Origin: Liquidambar formosana
Taxonomy: Eukaryota > Streptophyta > Magnoliopsida > Saxifragales > Altingiaceae
NCBI GenBank assembly: GCA_039720395.1
Contig: CM077833.1
Location: forward strand, 26,434,271-26,498,270
DNA length: 64,000 nucleotides
Reading direction: 5' to 3'
Shown here one piece after another: positions 62,001-64,000 of the stretch. Position 1 is the stretch's first letter; each line of letters starts with the position of its first letter. Below the pieces are notes generated by a model, which saw only the letters and a list, made by a program, of their open reading frames with translations, made no database searches and was not told the origin of the DNA. The position numbers were made by a program, and so were the translations under genes.

Positions 62001-62999
62001 TGCAGGATGCCCAATTAAAAATTATATGTATCAAAGAATACAATTGAATAAGCATAATTTTATGGGGGTAAATACACCCACAGCAGCTCCAACCTGACTT
62101 CACTATGGATTTCCCATCCCAATAAGATAATCAGACCCTCATTTATATAAATTCCAAAACTGCAACAGAAGGGAAGCCAAAATTGCAACAGAAGGGAAGC
62201 CCAATCGTAATATGTTCCCAACTTGATTCTTCTGCCTGCACCTCTCATTTTCCCAACTTGACTATTATTTTATCTGCCCTATTTCCATCCTTTCATCCTC
62301 ACAGCCAATGATCTTTATCTCTGGTGTCCTACCGCTCCTGGTCTGCATGTCCCAATTTTGTAAACTTACTTCACTGTATCCAGGTCCCAATGCCCACCAC
62401 ACCAACCTAAGCCAAAGAGTCCTCTTTTTTTGTTTTTTTTACACCTTTCCTCTGGGGAGCGGAGGTGGGTTGGGAGGAAGAGGTCTGGAACACATTTTGG
62501 TTGAAATGCAGCAACGCCAATTGTCAACTCATTAAGCTATAGGTTAAAGCTCAGAGGGGGGTGGGTTGGGAAGAGAGGTCTGGAACACATGTTGGTTGAA
62601 ATACAGCAACACAAATTGTCAACTCATTAAGCTATAGGCCAAAGCTCGGAGGGGGGTGGGTTGGGAGGAGGAGGTTTGGAACACATTTTGGTTGAAATGA
62701 AGCAATGCCAATTGTCAACTCATTAAGCTATAGGATAAAGCTCAAGTGTTCCACTATCGCCTATAAGTGGTACAGCTCCCCCGACCCCCCCCAAGAAAAA
62801 AAGAGGGGGGGGGGGGGGAGTGCCATGCTGCAGCGGCGGGGGAAGTCAAATAGACAAAACATTTTATGCCTCCTCAAAACTTGTTAAAACTAAAGCAATA
62901 AACTGATTAGCCAAACCATAAGAACTGATAACAGTTATGCAAAAGCACATGGCATATCTTTAGTGACAGCATAAGGTTCAAAACCAATTACAAAAGAGC

Positions 63000-63031
<32 letters not shown>

Positions 63032-63951
63032 TGCTCATAATAAAAGAACATAACAACTTATCTAAAATTGAATAGATATACTTGAAAGTTACTTGGAAGT
63101 AACAATTTTAAGTGCGTTTATTCATAACATTTTGCAAGAATTATAAGTTCAAAAAATAAATAAAAAATAAGTGGCCAACAAGTAACCAGTCCAGCAATGA
63201 ACTAAATCATGGCAGACTTTCTCTACCTGGGAAAACATTTTGAGGCAATCCACTTGGAGCTGGCGTAGGAGACATTTCTATAGTTGAATTCCTGCTAAAG
63301 GGAACTACAGGTGCTGGTGCAGGAACTCCAGGAATATGCAGTCCCTTCCATAGTTCAGAACAATTAGTTTTCCAGAAGCCAATCTTGTCAGACTCCCGAT
63401 CATAAGTCACAAGGGTATTACGGACAACAATTCCTGTCACAGATAAACAGAGATATAGAGAGACTCATGCACAGGCATGTCTTACTTTTTTTTTGTTTTT
63501 TTTTTTTTTTTTGGGGGGGGGGGGGGGGGGGTGGAGAGAGAGAGAGGGAGTGCTGTGTTCTCACAAAAAATGTAGAAAATACCTCCTAAAAGAGTAGTTG
63601 AATCCTTTCCATTGGGGAAAATTCCCAGGCAATATGCACCACGAACCTTTGTATGCTTTAAAGCATACCAAGAAAAAAAATATAATGAGAAAAGATATGT
63701 TATAAAATATAAATACATTAAACAATGATTATCAAGAGCACCAGCTTATACAACAACATACTCAAAACATTTTAAATCAGCTATGCCAGCAATTAGAGGC
63801 CCACTGTCAATTTTAAGAAGGCATAGTGTTAAGAAAGAGAACTAGCCAAATTACCCGAAACAAGTAGTTTTCTGGAGACAATGACAGCTTTTGTCCATTG
63901 CTAAATACCATGTTAACATCTGGAAAGGTCTTTGAGAGTTGGGAGACATCC
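59007..63951 (-). CDS. Membrane-anchored aspartyl protease (A1 family), C-terminal seven exons
   Basis: Exons on the minus strand: 63855-63951, 63583-63655, 63227-63433, 61510-61634, 60738-60839, 60534-60631 and 59007-59178. All introns are GT-AG and phases agree throughout, giving the last 290 residues; the 5' exons, including both catalytic Asp motifs, lie outside the window. Seen: DVSQLSKTFPDVNMVF, LSLSPENYLFR, KVRGAYCLGIFPNGKD, TTLLGG then VVRNTLVTYDRESDKIGFWK and TNCSELWK, the end of a pepsin-fold domain. A Pro/Ala-rich linker follows, then an extra domain (IGLITFDMSFNMNYS, FTELAEFIAHELEVNASQ) with several N-glycosylation sequons. The final exon has one transmembrane segment (LAVVVGVTVTLVLTLSTFGI) and a short cytosolic tail, SYKPVGAVVPEQELQQL. 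This layout matches plant type-I membrane aspartyl proteases of the nepenthesin-like group; the substrate is unknown. Confidence 0.92.
59554..59691 (+). mobile_element. SINE-like element, tRNA-derived head with poly(A) tail, copy 2
   Basis: Contains an A-box-like TGGGCCTAATGG (59562-59573) and a B-box-like GGTTTCAACTC (59600-59610), and ends in a long A-run (59667-59691). It lies inside the last intron of the aspartyl protease gene. The related copy is at 51458-51592. Confidence 0.55.
59975..60041. repeat. Perfect 17-bp hairpin in the protease intron
   Basis: CACCATTGCATTGTCAC (59975-59991) and GTGACAATGCAATGGTG (60025-60041) are exact reverse complements separated by 33 bp. GGTGGTGG/CCACCACC stretches surround them, so a longer imperfect foldback is possible. 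Confidence 0.8.
61384..61493. mobile_element. GC-rich 110-bp hairpin with 17-bp inverted ends
   Basis: TGCCTAGTGACACGGCC and GCCCGTGACACTAGGCA are near-perfect inverted repeats enclosing a GC-rich loop with CGCGCGCG. It starts 16 nt inside the intron that follows the exon ending at 61510. Probably a small MITE; no target duplication was recognised. Confidence 0.6.
62454..62742. repeat. Three-unit tandem repeat, period about 95 bp, in a protease intron
   Basis: Each unit has GTGGGTTGGGA, GGAACACATTTTGGTTGAAA (or a variant) and ATTGTCAACTCATTAAGCTA. Unit starts are near 62454, 62549 and 62644. A poly(C)/poly(G) patch follows at 62785-62818. Confidence 0.85.
63002..63027. repeat. (CA)n microsatellite
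   Basis: About 13 CA units inside the intron between the protease exons ending at 63227 and starting at 61634. Confidence 0.9.
63496..63531. repeat. Compound poly(T)17-poly(G)19 tract in a protease intron
   Basis: On the minus strand this is C19 followed by A17, the same order as the tracts at 4234 and 43952. A GA-rich stretch follows. Confidence 0.9.
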
Positions 63952-64000
63952 CTGAAGCACAATTCAAGTAAATCACTGAAACGTAGTGCCAGCACAACTA

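Overview
The window is nuclear DNA of a flowering plant, almost certainly a eudicot. It is AT-rich, genes carry GT-AG introns, and most of the non-coding DNA is decayed plant transposons (Ty3/gypsy-type LTRs, a CACTA element, and PIF-, MULE- and hAT-type miniature elements). An asterid shrub or tree is a guess only. There is no operon, CRISPR array, rRNA or recognisable tRNA gene.

Region by region. 1-3052: a nearly complete long terminal repeat on the minus strand, with a Tourist-type MITE nested in it. 3053-5730: flanking DNA with two foldback MITEs. About 5733-11413: an old inverted duplication centred near 7232. Both arms carry related open frames of an unrecognised gene, and the right-arm copy is split by a solo LTR (8645-11305) of the same family as the one at the left edge. 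11414-16876: no supportable gene. 16877-21543: a complete non-autonomous CACTA element with 3-bp target duplications; it carries a 202-residue coiled-coil protein and no visible transposase.

Host genes follow. A progesterone 5-beta-reductase/iridoid synthase-like enzyme (PRISE family, minus, 22609-23889). An atypical SKP1-like gene (plus, 26285-28682) lying between two copies of a 540-bp LTR-like repeat. A Ty1/copia scrap (29380-29770). An ARM/TPR protein (minus, 34998-36863). A DUF620 gene (minus, 42538-44897). A Snakin/GASA peptide gene (plus, 55689-56089). The last seven exons of a membrane-anchored A1-type aspartyl protease (minus, 59007-63951), whose 5' part lies outside the window.

These genes do not form a pathway; they are ordinary, independently transcribed plant genes separated by repeats. 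Exon structures for PRISE, SKP1-like, DUF620, Snakin and the protease were assembled by eye from splice sites, and the reading phase is continuous across every junction. The least explained items are the CACTA cargo protein, the palindromic gene pair and the altered SKP1-like protein.
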